From contig NZ_LWBS01000461.1 of NCBI RefSeq assembly GCF_001652265.1, positions 1-64,000 of the forward strand: a stretch of DNA of 64,000 nucleotides. The letters are read 5' to 3'. Below are positions 1 to 8,717 of the stretch, piece after piece. A program made the translations under genes and the position numbers. Source of the stretch: Rhizobium leguminosarum (GTDB lineage: Bacteria; Pseudomonadota; Alphaproteobacteria; Rhizobiales; Rhizobiaceae). Under the pieces are notes generated by a model that was not told the DNA's origin, searched no databases, and was given only the letters and a program-made list of their open reading frames with translations. The number at the start of each line of letters is the position of its first letter. Position 1 is the first letter of the stretch.

Positions 1-1
1 C

Positions 2-754
2 AAGTACGGCGTCAGCTCGGTCGATCTGGACGACCACGCTCGCGTCGTTGGAACTGTCGATATGGGTGCCTACGAATCGGGCTCCAGCCCGGTATCGGGA
101 ACACCAACGACGCCGACGCAACCGACAACGCCAACCACGCCGACAGAGCCAACCACGCCGACGCAGCCGAGCTCCGGCTCGGGAACGCCGACCACGCCGA
201 CGCAACCGACAGAGCCGACAACGCCGACAACGCCGACCACATCGACGAAGGTATATACCGGCACCGAGGGTAACGACTACCTGCCACACACCGGTCAGTC
301 CAACGGCGGCAACGAAACCTACAAGGGTCTCGGCGGCAATGACGTGTTGAAGGGCGGCGCCGGCTCGGACGTCATCATTGGTGGTGCCGGAAGGGACATC
401 ATGAGCGGTGGCACCAGCTCGGATACGTTTACCTTCAAGACAGCGACGGAGACCGGGTCCGGCTGGAACCGCGACGTCATCACCGACTTCCAGCATGGCA
501 TCGATAAGATCAACCTCTCGGCGATCGATGCGAATGGCTCTGCGCAGGGCGATGCAGCCTTCCATTTCCAGGCGCAAGAGAATGCCTTGTTCGATAAGAA
601 GGCTGGCGCGCTCGCTTGGCACTATCAAGACAATGCTGGATCCGATCACGATATTACCGTTGTCCAGGCCGACCTGAACGGCGACGGCGTTCATGACTTC
701 GAGATTCAGCTGCAGGGCCTCGTCCACCTGGGCGCAGGCGATTTGATCCTGTAA
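2..754 (+). CDS. Secreted RTX-type calcium-binding protein, C-terminal part
   Basis: The reading frame is open from the left edge, so only the last 250 residues are visible. The first residues end in VDMGAYE, a motif common at the end of right-handed beta-helix 'choice-of-anchor Q' passenger domains. A low-complexity Pro/Thr linker (repeats of TPTTPTQPT) covers residues about 28-83. It is followed by glycine/aspartate RTX nonapeptides (GGNDVLKGGAGSDVIIGGAG, about 110-130) and a serralysin-like C-domain (DVITDF, DKINLSAIDAN). Such proteins are exported by type I secretion using an uncleaved C-terminal signal and bind calcium outside the cell. No T1SS genes are in view. The passenger function is unknown because the N-terminus lies outside the window. 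Confidence 0.8.
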   Translation, partial: KYGVSSVDLDDHARVVGTVDMGAYESGSSPVSGTPTTPTQPTTPTTPTEPTTPTQPSSGSGTPTTPTQPTEPTTPTTPTTSTKVYTGTEGNDYLPHTGQSNGGNETYKGLGGNDVLKGGAGSDVIIGGAGRDIMSGGTSSDTFTFKTATETGSGWNRDVITDFQHGIDKINLSAIDANGSAQGDAAFHFQAQENALFDKKAGALAWHYQDNAGSDHDITVVQADLNGDGVHDFEIQLQGLVHLGAGDLIL

Positions 755-762
755 CTATCCCT

Positions 763-790
763 GTTGCGGCGGTCGTCCGATCGCCGCAAC
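763..790 (+). terminator. Hairpin after the RTX gene
   Basis: A perfect 9-bp stem, GTTGCGGCG (763-771) and CGCCGCAAC (782-790), lies 8 bases after the stop codon. There is no real T-tract, so termination is inferred from position and stem strength. Confidence 0.55.
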
Positions 791-943
791 AATCGTGCTA
801 ACAATCCGAAAATGTGTCGACGGCGGAGTAAAACCCGCCACGCGGCGCGCAAACTTCGACTACTTCAGCGCGTGGATGAGCAAGCTGGGAGGGCGTAGCC
901 CGAGCGGCGACCCCATCCGCGCGCTGCGATTTTTTGACGGCTG

Positions 944-1138
944 TCAGCCGGCCTTTCGGGTGCGGACTTGCGCGAGGCGATAACTGTCGCCGTTCATCTC
1001 GCGGATGTCGACGTGGCGGGTGATGCGGTCCAGCAGAGCGCCGGTCAGGCGCTCGGATCCCAAGGTCCATTCGTCGAACGGAAGGTTGCTGGTGATCAGG
1101 TGGCACTCGTCGACGATTTGCGATATCAGTTCAAACAA
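944..1138 (-). pseudogene. IS21-family IstB helper ATPase, C-terminal remnant
   Basis: The minus strand encodes 64 residues matching the end of IstB, the AAA+ helper of IS21 transposition: LITSNLPFDEW, GSERLTGALLDRITRHV and EMNGDSYRLAQ. The Walker A and B part of the usual ~250-residue protein is missing, as is the whole istA transposase. Past the stop, 813-836 reads TGTGTCGACGGCGGAGTAAA, which looks like an IS21-type terminal sequence, so the element end may survive near 813. The other end is lost. This is a decayed insertion between the RTX gene and the 1535-1849 gene and cannot function. Confidence 0.75.
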
Positions 1139-1534
1139 TAATTCCGCACCGGTCTCGGACGCCCGTCCGGTGATTGGGCGTCTTTGATTTCTTTATGAAT
1201 TTTATCCGCCGCCCCTCAATTTCTCCTCGATTGCGGCTCATTTGATCCTTAGATTGACGCTGACATCGAGCCGTGCACAAATGCTCGCAACGCTCGCTGA
1301 GATTGCGGACAGCCTGAGAAAATCAAGACGGACCTGATGCTCAAACAACCACGCTTTGGCGCTCGCAAAGAGCACGACAACACGTGGACGATATTCGACC
1401 AGCCACCGACGAGATAGCTGAGCGGATCGGCCTCATCATGGCCTGCCTGAACAAGAATGTGGTTCTGGTGCTCGTCTAGAGCCTTGAACAGATTGAGGAC
1501 GCGCCGAAGCGAATCTTTTGATCGTTCCTGCCGG
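1139..1534. other. Intergenic stretch without a supported gene
   Basis: About 400 bases between the IstB remnant and the next gene. The reading frames here have no recognisable motif and no ribosome binding site. It may be debris from the IS21 insertion. Confidence 0.5.
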
Positions 1535-1849
1535 CTATTGCGCGCACTTCTGCAGCACACGCGTCGTAATCTCCATCTGCGCGGCATATTCCTTCACTGC
1601 CGCATACGCCACCTTCTGCTTGTCGCTGAGCTGCTTCATACTTTCCGCTTCCTCTCCGTCAAAATGGGGAATGGCGACACCATAGCCAGCGTCGGACCGC
1701 TTCATTCCTTCTGCGAAAGCCCGCAGACCAGGCAAGAATTTCGCCATCGGCGGAGCGATTGCCTGACAGACGCTGGGATCAGATGCGCGCGCTGAAATCG
1801 CCGAGCTTCCGGCCATCAACATAACAACGACAAGTTTACCGATGCGCAT
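1535..1849 (-). CDS. Small periplasmic protein of unknown function
   Basis: A 104-residue product beginning MRIGKLVVVMLMAGSSAISA, a clear Sec signal peptide with likely cleavage after ISARA. The mature part is about 80 residues, has two cysteines (VCQAI near the start and LQKCAQ at the end) that could form a disulfide, and looks helical. No family is recognised. It lies beside an IS remnant and has no operon partner. The signal peptide and ordinary codon use argue for a real gene. Confidence 0.6.
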   Translation of the reverse strand: MRIGKLVVVMLMAGSSAISARASDPSVCQAIAPPMAKFLPGLRAFAEGMKRSDAGYGVAIPHFDGEEAESMKQLSDKQKVAYAAVKEYAAQMEITTRVLQKCAQ

Positions 1850-1922
1850 GATAGATTCCCCCTCGGTGCCGCGTGGGGTTCACGCCTGAAAACAAAACAA
1901 AAACAAATACTTGAAAAACAGA

Positions 1923-1999
<77 letters not shown>

Positions 2000-2056
2000 G
2001 TCCGGCGGCCGCGTCTCACGAGCGCGACCGGATGCGGCATATCTGGACCAGAAATC

Positions 2057-2362
2057 TCAATGCGTCCAGGGCTGCGTGCGGGTATAGCGGAAATTGTCCG
2101 GATAGGCGACAACCTGGCGTGTCGGATCCTTCGGCGCGATGACGCGGTAGTCGATGCCGTTGCGCTGGGCATAGGCTTCGGCGAGTTCCTGCGCTTCGAA
2201 GGTAAGCTTGACCTGCTGGCGCATATCACCCGAAGAGGTGTAGCCCATGATCGGATCGATCTTGCGCGGCGACTCCTGATCGAATTCAAGCACCCAGAGA
2301 TGGGTCTTGGCCTTGCCGGACTGCATGGCGGTCTTGGCTGGACGATAGATCTTGGCAGACAT
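2057..2362 (-). CDS. NDUFS4-like accessory subunit of respiratory complex I
   Basis: A 101-residue protein with the ETC complex I conserved region: MSAKIYRPAKTAMQSGKAKTHLW at the N-terminus (here split as K-IYRPAKTAMQSGKAK and THLWVLEF), GYTSSGDMRQQVKLTF, and the C-terminal QPWTH. This is the bacterial counterpart of the mitochondrial 18-kDa subunit NDUFS4 (AQDQ), which binds at the junction of the NADH-oxidising and membrane arms on the cytoplasmic side. In alphaproteobacteria it is usually encoded away from the nuo operon, as here. Length and ends match the family. It sits just downstream (minus sense: upstream) of tRNA-Arg and appears monocistronic. Confidence 0.88.
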   Translation of the reverse strand: MSAKIYRPAKTAMQSGKAKTHLWVLEFDQESPRKIDPIMGYTSSGDMRQQVKLTFEAQELAEAYAQRNGIDYRVIAPKDPTRQVVAYPDNFRYTRTQPWTH

Positions 2363-2699
2363 GACTGCAGCGTCTCCGACTATGCGGGCAGCGCCCGCCT
2401 TTCATGGTCTCAATCCCATTGCCGGCCCGTGCCGGGCCTTTTGCATCGCTGAGGATAACGCAAAGAGATGAATTTTGCTTAGCTGCGAATCCCCGCTTTT
2501 TCAAGGAAAAAGGCGGTGCACGACGACGCTGCCGACTCCGTTCGCATGACGGCCGACACCGCCTCCCCTTCAAATCCGGTGATTTCCGGCCGGATTTCGC
2601 AATATTTCCGCTTGTCTCACCTTGTGATCACAACCTGATTGCCGCTGCCTTCCCTCGGCACTAGTTTACGGCTCAATCGATTTCAGTGGATTTGCACTC
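2363..2699. other. Intergenic region with one hairpin
   Basis: About 340 bases between NDUFS4 and the 2700 micro-ORF. A compact stem GGCCCG-TGC-CGGGCC at 2424-2438 is followed by TTTTGC and could be a plus-strand terminator of an unseen short transcript. The pair AAAAGCGGGG/CCGCTTTTTC-like segments near 2490-2515 may also fold. No gene is supported here. Confidence 0.4.
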
Positions 2700-2813
2700 A
2701 TGATCAAACGTTCGGCGGAGTTCAATGCCATTGTGATAGGCGCTAGCATCACGGCGTTCTTCTACCTTGCCATCAGCTACGCCCAATATATCGGCCTGCT
2801 CGCCCGCGGCTAA
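2700..2813 (+). CDS. 37-residue membrane micro-protein
   Basis: Starts ATG at 2700 and ends TAA at 2811-2813. The product [20 protein letters not shown] is followed by [17 protein letters not shown]. It has one hydrophobic helix (about residues 9-30) with a positively charged N-terminus. No strong Shine-Dalgarno is visible. Small one-pass proteins like this are common and often missed. Function is unknown and coding status is moderately supported by amino-acid composition only. Confidence 0.45.
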   Translation: MIKRSAEFNAIVIGASITAFFYLAISYAQYIGLLARG

Positions 2814-3000
2814 GGTAGCCTTCAGCTGACGTACAATTGCGCCAAGCAGACCGAATTCGTGCGCCCGGCAAGCAGGCCGGCGACCTATCAAGATTTTTCT
2901 GTCTTGCATCCACAGGTCCGGCGAGGAATCTTCGGCCAGAGCTGGATTTATGGGTTGCGACGGCGAAGTGAACCGTGTATCTCCCCTGCCATTCACGGCA

Positions 3001-3078
<78 letters not shown>

Positions 3079-3135
3079 CGACTTTCCCTGAAAACGCTGA
3101 AGAAGCTGATTTTCTTGGGGTTTCGGCCAACTTTC

Positions 3136-3154
3136 TGTTACAAAACATGTAACA
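3136..3154 (+). promoter_or_regulatory. Palindrome TGTTACA-N5-TGTAACA upstream of the integrase
   Basis: A perfect 7-bp inverted repeat with a 5-base spacer, lying 15 bases before the integrase ATG and 58 bases from attL. It could be an operator controlling int, or an arm-type site for integrase or excisionase. The half-site GTTACA recurs beside attR (21268-21273). Confidence 0.5.
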
Positions 3155-3169
3155 AAATGGAAGTTGGGA

Positions 3170-4735
3170 ATGTCAAAGAATCCGAAATACCTGCTCAATC
3201 GCGATGGCCGCTATTTCGCCCGCATCGTGATTCCGAAAGACCTTCGGCCTTTTCTCGAAAATAAGATCGAACTTAGGTCGCCGCTCGGCCCTGACCGCAG
3301 GACCGCGCTTGCGCAGCTTCACACCGCAGTTGCGGAACTACAGGCGCGGATCGCAGTAGCCGAACGCAAGGCCCAGGTATCGAAGGGCGAGGCCATCACG
3401 CCGGGCCGCTACCCGCTGCCTTTCGATCAAATCGCGCTTCGGAACTATAACGAGCGAATCGCCTTCGATACCGAACTCCGGAATATGGACGATCGGCACG
3501 CAAGCGGGCTTGTGGATGACGTGCTTGTTGAACTCTTGCGTGCTGGATTAGCTGGAAACCTCAATGACGACGCGCTCGAACCGCTCGTCGGAAAACGGAT
3601 TGAGCGCTACAGACGCCTAGGCAACACGACCGTCGTCAAAGGTTCCTCGGAATGGCGAACGCTCGCCCGCGCCCTTTGTGTGTCGGAGCTGGAAGCCCTC
3701 GCCCGTGTCGCCGAACGTGACGAAGGTGATTTTACCGGTAAGCCTGAAAACCCCATGCTTGCCGCTGCCATAGAGCAAGACGAGATTGCAGCCGAAGTTA
3801 CGGACGCGGAATTCAACGCGCTGACATTCGAGCAGGTAATTCAAGAGAAGGAACGGCTTACGGCTATGGGATTGGGCGGGCGGCAGAAATCCACCTCGAC
3901 GCTCATCAAATACCGGAACACGGTTCACGACTTCGAACATCATCGCCGCAGCAAAAAGATTGCGACCGTGACGCTTGAGGAAGGCGAAGCGTGGCGCAAC
4001 GCCATGCTTTCGGAAGGGAAGCTTTCAAGAAAGACCATCGGCGACAAGCTGGCGACGATCCGGGCAATCCTTGGATGGGGGCAGGATCAATGCAGGGGTA
4101 AGCTCTTCCCGACGACACCGAAGGGAACGCCCTTCGACTTCCTTGAAATGCCGACCCATGAGAAGGGCGATAGCGCCGACCGCACCTATAGCCTGAAGGA
4201 CGCCCGGCACCTTCTGACGTGCGCCCGCACCGCGACCCGTGCAAGCAACCGCTGGATACCTTGGATCATTGCACACACCGGCGCGCGGGTGAATGAAATC
4301 ACCGTTCTTGAGAAAGCAGACATATCTGAACTGGAAGGCCACTGGTTTTTCCATATCCGCGTCGGCGACGGCAGAGACACGAAGACGCACAAGGGCCGGA
4401 AGGTTCCTGTTCATCGGGCGCTCATCAAAGAGGGCTTCATTGATTGGGTGAAAGCCCAGCCTGACGGCAAGCTCTTCCCCGGTGGCAAGAACGAAGACCA
4501 GCGCATTCGCGAATGGATCAAAGAGAAGGTCTTTCCGGATCGCGAGGACATGCCCCCGCCGAACCACGGGTTCCGGCACCTGTTCGAAGACGCGCTATTC
4601 GCTGGCGTCTCTGAAAAGGCCGCGCTCTACATCACCGGGCGCTCGTCTGGATCCTCCGCAGATGATTACGGTGGTAGTGACTTACGCCTACTCGAAATCG
4701 CGGTCCAGATGGACAAGGTTCGCAGCATCATATGA
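3170..4735 (+). CDS. int: Tyrosine-recombinase integrase
   Basis: A 521-residue integrase that inserts the element at tRNA-Pro and, probably with a helper factor, excises it. The N-terminus (PKYLLNRDGRYFARIVIPKDLRPFL) is the short domain common in integrases of rhizobial islands and phages. The catalytic domain has Arg373 (HTGARVNEI), Lys in TKTHKGRKVPVH, HGFRH carrying the His-x-x-Arg pair, and the nucleophile Tyr500 in DDYGG. The second-His position reads ITGR rather than the usual GH, a tolerated variation. I chose ATG 3170 because GGAAG lies 6 bases upstream; an in-frame TTG at 3164 is possible. It directly follows attL, and a terminator-like hairpin separates it from the head operon. Confidence 0.9.
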   Translation: MSKNPKYLLNRDGRYFARIVIPKDLRPFLENKIELRSPLGPDRRTALAQLHTAVAELQARIAVAERKAQVSKGEAITPGRYPLPFDQIALRNYNERIAFDTELRNMDDRHASGLVDDVLVELLRAGLAGNLNDDALEPLVGKRIERYRRLGNTTVVKGSSEWRTLARALCVSELEALARVAERDEGDFTGKPENPMLAAAIEQDEIAAEVTDAEFNALTFEQVIQEKERLTAMGLGGRQKSTSTLIKYRNTVHDFEHHRRSKKIATVTLEEGEAWRNAMLSEGKLSRKTIGDKLATIRAILGWGQDQCRGKLFPTTPKGTPFDFLEMPTHEKGDSADRTYSLKDARHLLTCARTATRASNRWIPWIIAHTGARVNEITVLEKADISELEGHWFFHIRVGDGRDTKTHKGRKVPVHRALIKEGFIDWVKAQPDGKLFPGGKNEDQRIREWIKEKVFPDREDMPPPNHGFRHLFEDALFAGVSEKAALYITGRSSGSSADDYGGSDLRLLEIAVQMDKVRSII

Positions 4736-4764
4736 AGCTCACTATCTCTACTCAGAAATAAAAA

Positions 4765-4797
4765 TGAACGATTTATCGATTTTCGTTCACTTTTATT
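4765..4797 (+). terminator. Terminator-like hairpin between int and the head operon
   Basis: TGAACGA (4765-4771) pairs with TCGTTCA (4783-4789), flanked by A-rich sequence on the left and CTTTTATT on the right, so it could stop transcription in either direction. It separates the integrase from the portal operon. Confidence 0.6.
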
Positions 4798-4805
4798 GAA
4801 CAATA

Positions 4806-4858
4806 GGATTCACAAGGGATTCCTAATGTGAGAGAATCCGTCTCAAGTTAATTGAGGA
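4806..4858 (+). promoter_or_regulatory. GGATTC repeats and ribosome binding site before the portal gene
   Basis: GGATTC occurs at 4806 and 4817, and its complement GAATCC at 4834, giving a hairpin or a two-fold operator just upstream of the 11-kb head operon. A GAGGA ribosome binding site at 4854-4858 lies 8 bases before ATG 4867. No convincing -35/-10 pair is obvious, so the operon may depend on an activator. Confidence 0.35.
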
Positions 4859-4866
4859 CGGATTGC

Positions 4867-6090
4867 ATGAATTTTGCCGGAGTTGTTTCAAGTGCGAAGA
4901 AGGCGCTCGGCTTTCCGGTAGAACAGAAGGCATATTCCCTCAACAGTCCCGAATTCGCTGACTTGATCGGCTTGCGCCCTACTTACTCTGGCGTGAATCT
5001 CGGCGGGCAGTCGGCACTTTATGTTCCGGCTGTTCTTCAGGCTGTCCGGCTGATCTCTGAAACCATCGGCTCTCTTCCTTGCAAAGTCTATCAGGAAACC
5101 GCAGACGGGAAGGAAGCGGCCAAGGATCATTCCGCGTATCGCATCGTCCACAAGCGGGCAAACGAGTGGACCGGCGCGGGCGATCTACGCACCCGCCTGA
5201 CTGCCGACGCGCTCATGCACGGCAACGGCTATGCGAAGGTGGTTCGCTTCGAAGATGGCCGGCCTTTTGAGCTTCATCACCTGAAGCCCGGTAGCGTTTC
5301 GTTGCGCGAACATGAAGTGACCGGCGCACCTGTCTATCGTGTGTCGGCAACGACCGGCACCCGCGAATATCCGCATACCGAAATCCTTCACGTCCAGTCA
5401 TTTCTCGGCAAGTCGCCGATCTCGCTCGGCAAGGAAGCTATTGGCCTCGCCGCGATCCTTGAGCGCCACGGCGCGCAGCTCTTTGGTTCCGGCGCTCGAC
5501 CTTCCATCGTCATCAAGACGAAGATCGCAGATAGCGACGCCGGCGCAAACAAGTGGAAGAACATTCGCAATGACTTCCGGCGCTGGCGTTCAGACCCCAG
5601 CGAGCCGCTGATTCTTCCTCCCGAAACTGACATCGATCAACCGGCAATGACCTCGACCGATGCGCAGTTCCTTGAGCATCGCCTTGAACAGGTCCGCGAA
5701 ATCGCCCGCATCTTCGGCGTCCCGCCGACCATGCTTTTCGAGCTTACGCGCGGAACGTGGTCGAACACGGAACAGATGGGCGCGCAGTTCCTTCAGCTTT
5801 GCCTTCGCCCGTGGCTCGACCGCTGGCAGGACGCCTATTCGACCGTGCTTCTCAGCGAAGACGAACAGGACAGCCACTATTTCGAGTTTGTCGTGGACGA
5901 CCTCATGCGCGCCGACGCGGCCAGCCGCACCGCGAACATGACCGCGCTCGTGACGAACCGCATCATGACGCCGAACGAAGCGCGCGCAATCCAGAACATG
6001 CCGCCCCTGCCGGGTGGCGACGAGCTCACCAATCCGCACACGACCAGCAACGCCGCGCCGACCATGGCCCCGGCGAAGGAACCCGCATGA
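4867..6090 (+). CDS. Phage portal protein (HK97 family)
   Basis: A 407-residue portal subunit, the dodecameric ring at the head vertex through which DNA is packaged and ejected. Family features are YVPAVLQAVRLISETIGSLPCKVY near the N-terminus, the central LHHLKPGSVSL region, the EILHVQSF strand, and EQVREIARIFGVPPTMLFELTRGTWSNTEQ, which is the typical portal crown/wing signature. Length suits the HK97-type portals. I chose ATG 4867 because GAGGA is 8 bases upstream; an upstream in-frame TTG at 4852 has no such site. It is the first gene of the operon, which is unusual because terminase genes normally precede it. The stop overlaps the next start (ATGA). Confidence 0.92.
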   Translation: MNFAGVVSSAKKALGFPVEQKAYSLNSPEFADLIGLRPTYSGVNLGGQSALYVPAVLQAVRLISETIGSLPCKVYQETADGKEAAKDHSAYRIVHKRANEWTGAGDLRTRLTADALMHGNGYAKVVRFEDGRPFELHHLKPGSVSLREHEVTGAPVYRVSATTGTREYPHTEILHVQSFLGKSPISLGKEAIGLAAILERHGAQLFGSGARPSIVIKTKIADSDAGANKWKNIRNDFRRWRSDPSEPLILPPETDIDQPAMTSTDAQFLEHRLEQVREIARIFGVPPTMLFELTRGTWSNTEQMGAQFLQLCLRPWLDRWQDAYSTVLLSEDEQDSHYFEFVVDDLMRADAASRTANMTALVTNRIMTPNEARAIQNMPPLPGGDELTNPHTTSNAAPTMAPAKEPA

Positions 6091-6536
6091 TCGAACACCG
6101 CGCCTTTTTCGGCGACGGCGAAAAGACCTTCGCCTTCCCGAACCGCGAACTTATCGCAGAGCTTGAGCACAAGACCGGCCAGCCTATCGGCGCTCTTTTT
6201 CGCCGGTTCCAGAGCCATGACTTTTCGTTCTCCGACCTGACCGAAGTTATTCGGCTCGGCCTTATCGGTGGTGGCGCTTCGCCCGCCGACGCCGACCGGC
6301 TCGTGTCTGTCTATTCCATCGGTCGCCCGTTGACCGAAAGCTTCCTTGTCGCGCTCGGCATCATCACGGCGCTGTTCCTCGGCACTGAAGAGGACAACGA
6401 CGAAAAGCGCAGCATTTTCGACCTCGATCCCGCCGATGATGACTTCGGCTTTCCCCAGGACGAAAAGAGGGAGGCCGCAGCGACCGGCGATCTCGCAGCA
6501 GCGATCCGCGCCGCCTATGAGGACGACGCCGAATGA
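6087..6536 (+). CDS. Tail-tube chaperone-like protein (GTA gp10 / TAC type)
   Basis: A 149-residue protein beginning MIEHRAFFGDGEKTFAF. The segment LIAELEHKTGQPIGALFRRF, followed by VIRLGLIGGGASPADADRLV and RPLTESFLVALGIITALFLG, resembles the gene-transfer-agent gp10 family, small tail-assembly chaperones that bind the tape measure and tail-tube subunit before assembly. The acidic C-terminus (DLDPADDDFGF) is probably disordered. It overlaps the portal stop by four bases and the capsid start by four bases, so translation is likely coupled. If the assignment is right, a tail chaperone lies between portal and capsid, an odd position. The family call was made by eye. Confidence 0.6.
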   Translation: MIEHRAFFGDGEKTFAFPNRELIAELEHKTGQPIGALFRRFQSHDFSFSDLTEVIRLGLIGGGASPADADRLVSVYSIGRPLTESFLVALGIITALFLGTEEDNDEKRSIFDLDPADDDFGFPQDEKREAAATGDLAAAIRAAYEDDAE

Positions 6537-8089
6537 GCGAACGCCTCGAATTCAAGGCCGCGCTCACGGTTGATGACGCCGGCACCATCACCGGCATTGC
6601 ATGGCCGTTCGGTTCCCCGGATCGCGTCGGCGACGTGATCGAGAAGGGCGCGTTCGCCTCGCCGGAAGTTTTGCCGATGCTGTTCGCCCACGATCAGGGG
6701 CAGGTCATCGGCGTTTGGGACCAGATCGAAGAAACGCCGGACGGCCTCACCGTCAAGGGCCGCTTGCTCGTGGACGACGTTGAACGCGCCCGCGAAGTCC
6801 GCGCGATGATCCGCAATAAGGCAGTATCCGGCCTGTCCATCGGCTTCCGCACGAAGGCAGCAAAGCCCCGCCAGCGCGGGCGCACGATTACCGCCCTCGA
6901 CCTTCACGAAATCTCAGTTGTCGCCGTCCCCAGCCATCCCGGCGCGCAAATCACGTCAGTAAAGGCCGCTGATGGCACGGCAGACCAGAAGGAAACCATC
7001 TTGGAAAATGAAGCAGAACTTGAAGTGAAGAATGATCCGGTGATCTCGCCGGAAGACTTGAAGGCCCTCAAGGCCGACGTTGCGACGATCAAGGCAAAGC
7101 TCAATCGCCCGACCGCCGCAAATAACAATCACCCGGCGCCGGCCAACGACAACACCCTTGAGCGTAAGGCTTTCAACCTGTTTCTTCGCCACGGCGTCGA
7201 ACGCATGTCTGCCGATGAAGTGAAGGCGCTCACGGTCGCCAGCGAAACGAACGGCGGCTTTCTCGCCCCGGAAGAAATCGGCAATGAGCTCATCAAGCTC
7301 CTTTCTGAATATTCGCCGATCCGCAGCTATGCCCGCGTCGTCTCGATCTCGGCAGAATCTATCAAGTATCCGCGCCGCGTGTCCGGCACCGCTGCAACGT
7401 GGGTGGACGAAACCGAAGACCGCACCGAAAGCGGCATGATCTTCGAACAGGTCAAGCTGACGCCGATCGAACTCGCGACCTTCACCGACGTTTCGAATCA
7501 GCTTCTCGAAGATAACGCCTACGGTCTTGAGGGCGAACTTCTGTCCGACTATGCGCAGTCGTTCGGCCAGACCGAAGGGCTTGCATTCGTCAAGGGCACG
7601 GGCGTCAAGCAGCCGAAGGGCATCATGACCGCTTCCGGCATCAAGGAAGTGAAGACTGGCGTTGCCGCTGCCTTCCCGACCGCGAACCCGGCAGACGTGC
7701 TGATCGGCATGTATCACGGCATCGCCACGACGCACGCCAATAACGGCGTCTGGCTCATGAACCGCACCACGCTTGGCACCATTCGCCAGTGGAAGGACGG
7801 CACGGGCCGTTATCTCGTTCTCGACCCGATCACCGCAGGCGGCGTTTCCACTTTGCTTGGCCGTCCGATTGTCGAAATGCCCGATATGGACGATATCGGC
7901 GCTGGCAAGTGTCCGATCTTGTTCGGCGACCTGACCGGCTACCGGATCGTTGACCGCGTCGGACTTTCGACCCTTCGCGACCCCTACACGCTCGCAACGA
8001 AGGGGCAGGTTCGTTTCCACGCCCGCAAGCGCGTCGGCGCGGACGTGACTCACCCTGACCGCTTTATCAAGCTGAAGGTCGCGGCCTAA
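6533..8089 (+). CDS. Prohead protease fused to HK97-type major capsid protein
   Basis: One 518-residue frame joins two normally separate proteins. Residues about 1-150 are an S78-type prohead protease (GIAWPFGSPDRVGDVIEKGAF, the FAHD histidine, and SGLSIGFR with the serine nucleophile). Residues about 160-210 form a charged, Ala/Asn-rich linker that fits the scaffold (delta) domain. Residues about 215-518 are the HK97 fold capsid, with ASETNGGFLAPEEI, IKYPRRVSGTAATWVDE, KGTGVKQPKGIM, WLMNRTTLGTIRQWKD and GRPIVEMPDM. The protease would cleave itself and the scaffold during maturation. No stop codon or internal frameshift is present. Such fusions are known in some phages and satellites. Confidence 0.92.
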   Translation: MSERLEFKAALTVDDAGTITGIAWPFGSPDRVGDVIEKGAFASPEVLPMLFAHDQGQVIGVWDQIEETPDGLTVKGRLLVDDVERAREVRAMIRNKAVSGLSIGFRTKAAKPRQRGRTITALDLHEISVVAVPSHPGAQITSVKAADGTADQKETILENEAELEVKNDPVISPEDLKALKADVATIKAKLNRPTAANNNHPAPANDNTLERKAFNLFLRHGVERMSADEVKALTVASETNGGFLAPEEIGNELIKLLSEYSPIRSYARVVSISAESIKYPRRVSGTAATWVDETEDRTESGMIFEQVKLTPIELATFTDVSNQLLEDNAYGLEGELLSDYAQSFGQTEGLAFVKGTGVKQPKGIMTASGIKEVKTGVAAAFPTANPADVLIGMYHGIATTHANNGVWLMNRTTLGTIRQWKDGTGRYLVLDPITAGGVSTLLGRPIVEMPDMDDIGAGKCPILFGDLTGYRIVDRVGLSTLRDPYTLATKGQVRFHARKRVGADVTHPDRFIKLKVAA

Positions 8090-8091
8090 TC

Positions 8092-8715
8092 ATGAATCTT
8101 CAGCGGCCCGCATACGAGGAGGTGACGATTGCGCACGGTGGCAACACCGTTGCGCTTCGCCCTAGCTTGCGGGCCGCTGCTACTCTTGAGGCACGTCATG
8201 GCTTGCCGGCACTGTTTCGCGCGCCGTTCGACCTCAACATGACGATCATTTCCGACATCATCCTGACCGCATCCCATCCCGGTCACGATGCAGCGACTTT
8301 CCTCTCTTCCCTTTCGGGAAAGCCGCTCTTCCCTTTCTTCATGGCCGTGCGTCAGCCGCTCGCCGATCTCGTGTCCATGTTCATGCCCGCCCCCGATCCG
8401 AAGGCACAGCCCTCGACCGGCACCGGCAAGCCTATGCCGTGGTCAGAAGTCTTTGCGACCCTCTATGACAGCGCGACCGGCTGGCTTGGCTGGACGCCGG
8501 AAACGGCCTGGAATGCGACCCCGACCGAAATCACGCGCGCCATGTCCGCGCACTTTGACCGGCTGGTAACGACGGGCGTTCTCGTGCGCGACAAGACGAC
8601 CGCAAAGGCACCCGACCCCGAACAGGCAGCGCAGAACGAAGCGCTTGGCCTCGACCCCGAATTTGACCGCGCCGGGCTTCGTGCCCTCAAGGCGAAGATC
8701 TCACAAGGAACCTGA
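8092..8715 (+). CDS. Probable tail-assembly chaperone, two-part
   Basis: A 207-residue protein in the head operon, starting 3 bases after the capsid stop. The first half (VTIAHGGNTVALRPSLRAAATLEARHGLPALF) resembles the short chaperones that describe themselves by a beta-strand plus 'LEARHG' helix. The second half (LYDSATGWLGWTPETAWNATPTEITRAMSAHFDRL) resembles the small rcc01693-like partner found in gene transfer agents and siphophages, with the WTPETAW motif. A fused pair would replace the frameshift-made G/GT products of lambda-like phages. The middle (PFFMAVRQPLADLVSMFMP) is hydrophobic but short for a membrane helix. The assignment rests on motif resemblance only. Confidence 0.45.
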   Translation: MNLQRPAYEEVTIAHGGNTVALRPSLRAAATLEARHGLPALFRAPFDLNMTIISDIILTASHPGHDAATFLSSLSGKPLFPFFMAVRQPLADLVSMFMPAPDPKAQPSTGTGKPMPWSEVFATLYDSATGWLGWTPETAWNATPTEITRAMSAHFDRLVTTGVLVRDKTTAKAPDPEQAAQNEALGLDPEFDRAGLRALKAKISQGT

Positions 8716-8717
8716 GA

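Noticed and set aside
798..1106. 102-residue minus frame in the IS21 remnant
   Set aside because: It is out of frame with the IstB remnant and shows no match.
1249..1587. 112-residue minus frame overlapping the 1535-1849 gene
   Set aside because: Its amino-acid makeup is implausible and it overlaps a better-supported gene with a signal peptide.
6956..8053. 365-residue antisense frame in the capsid gene
   Set aside because: A shadow of high-GC codon use opposite a clear capsid gene; no motif of its own.
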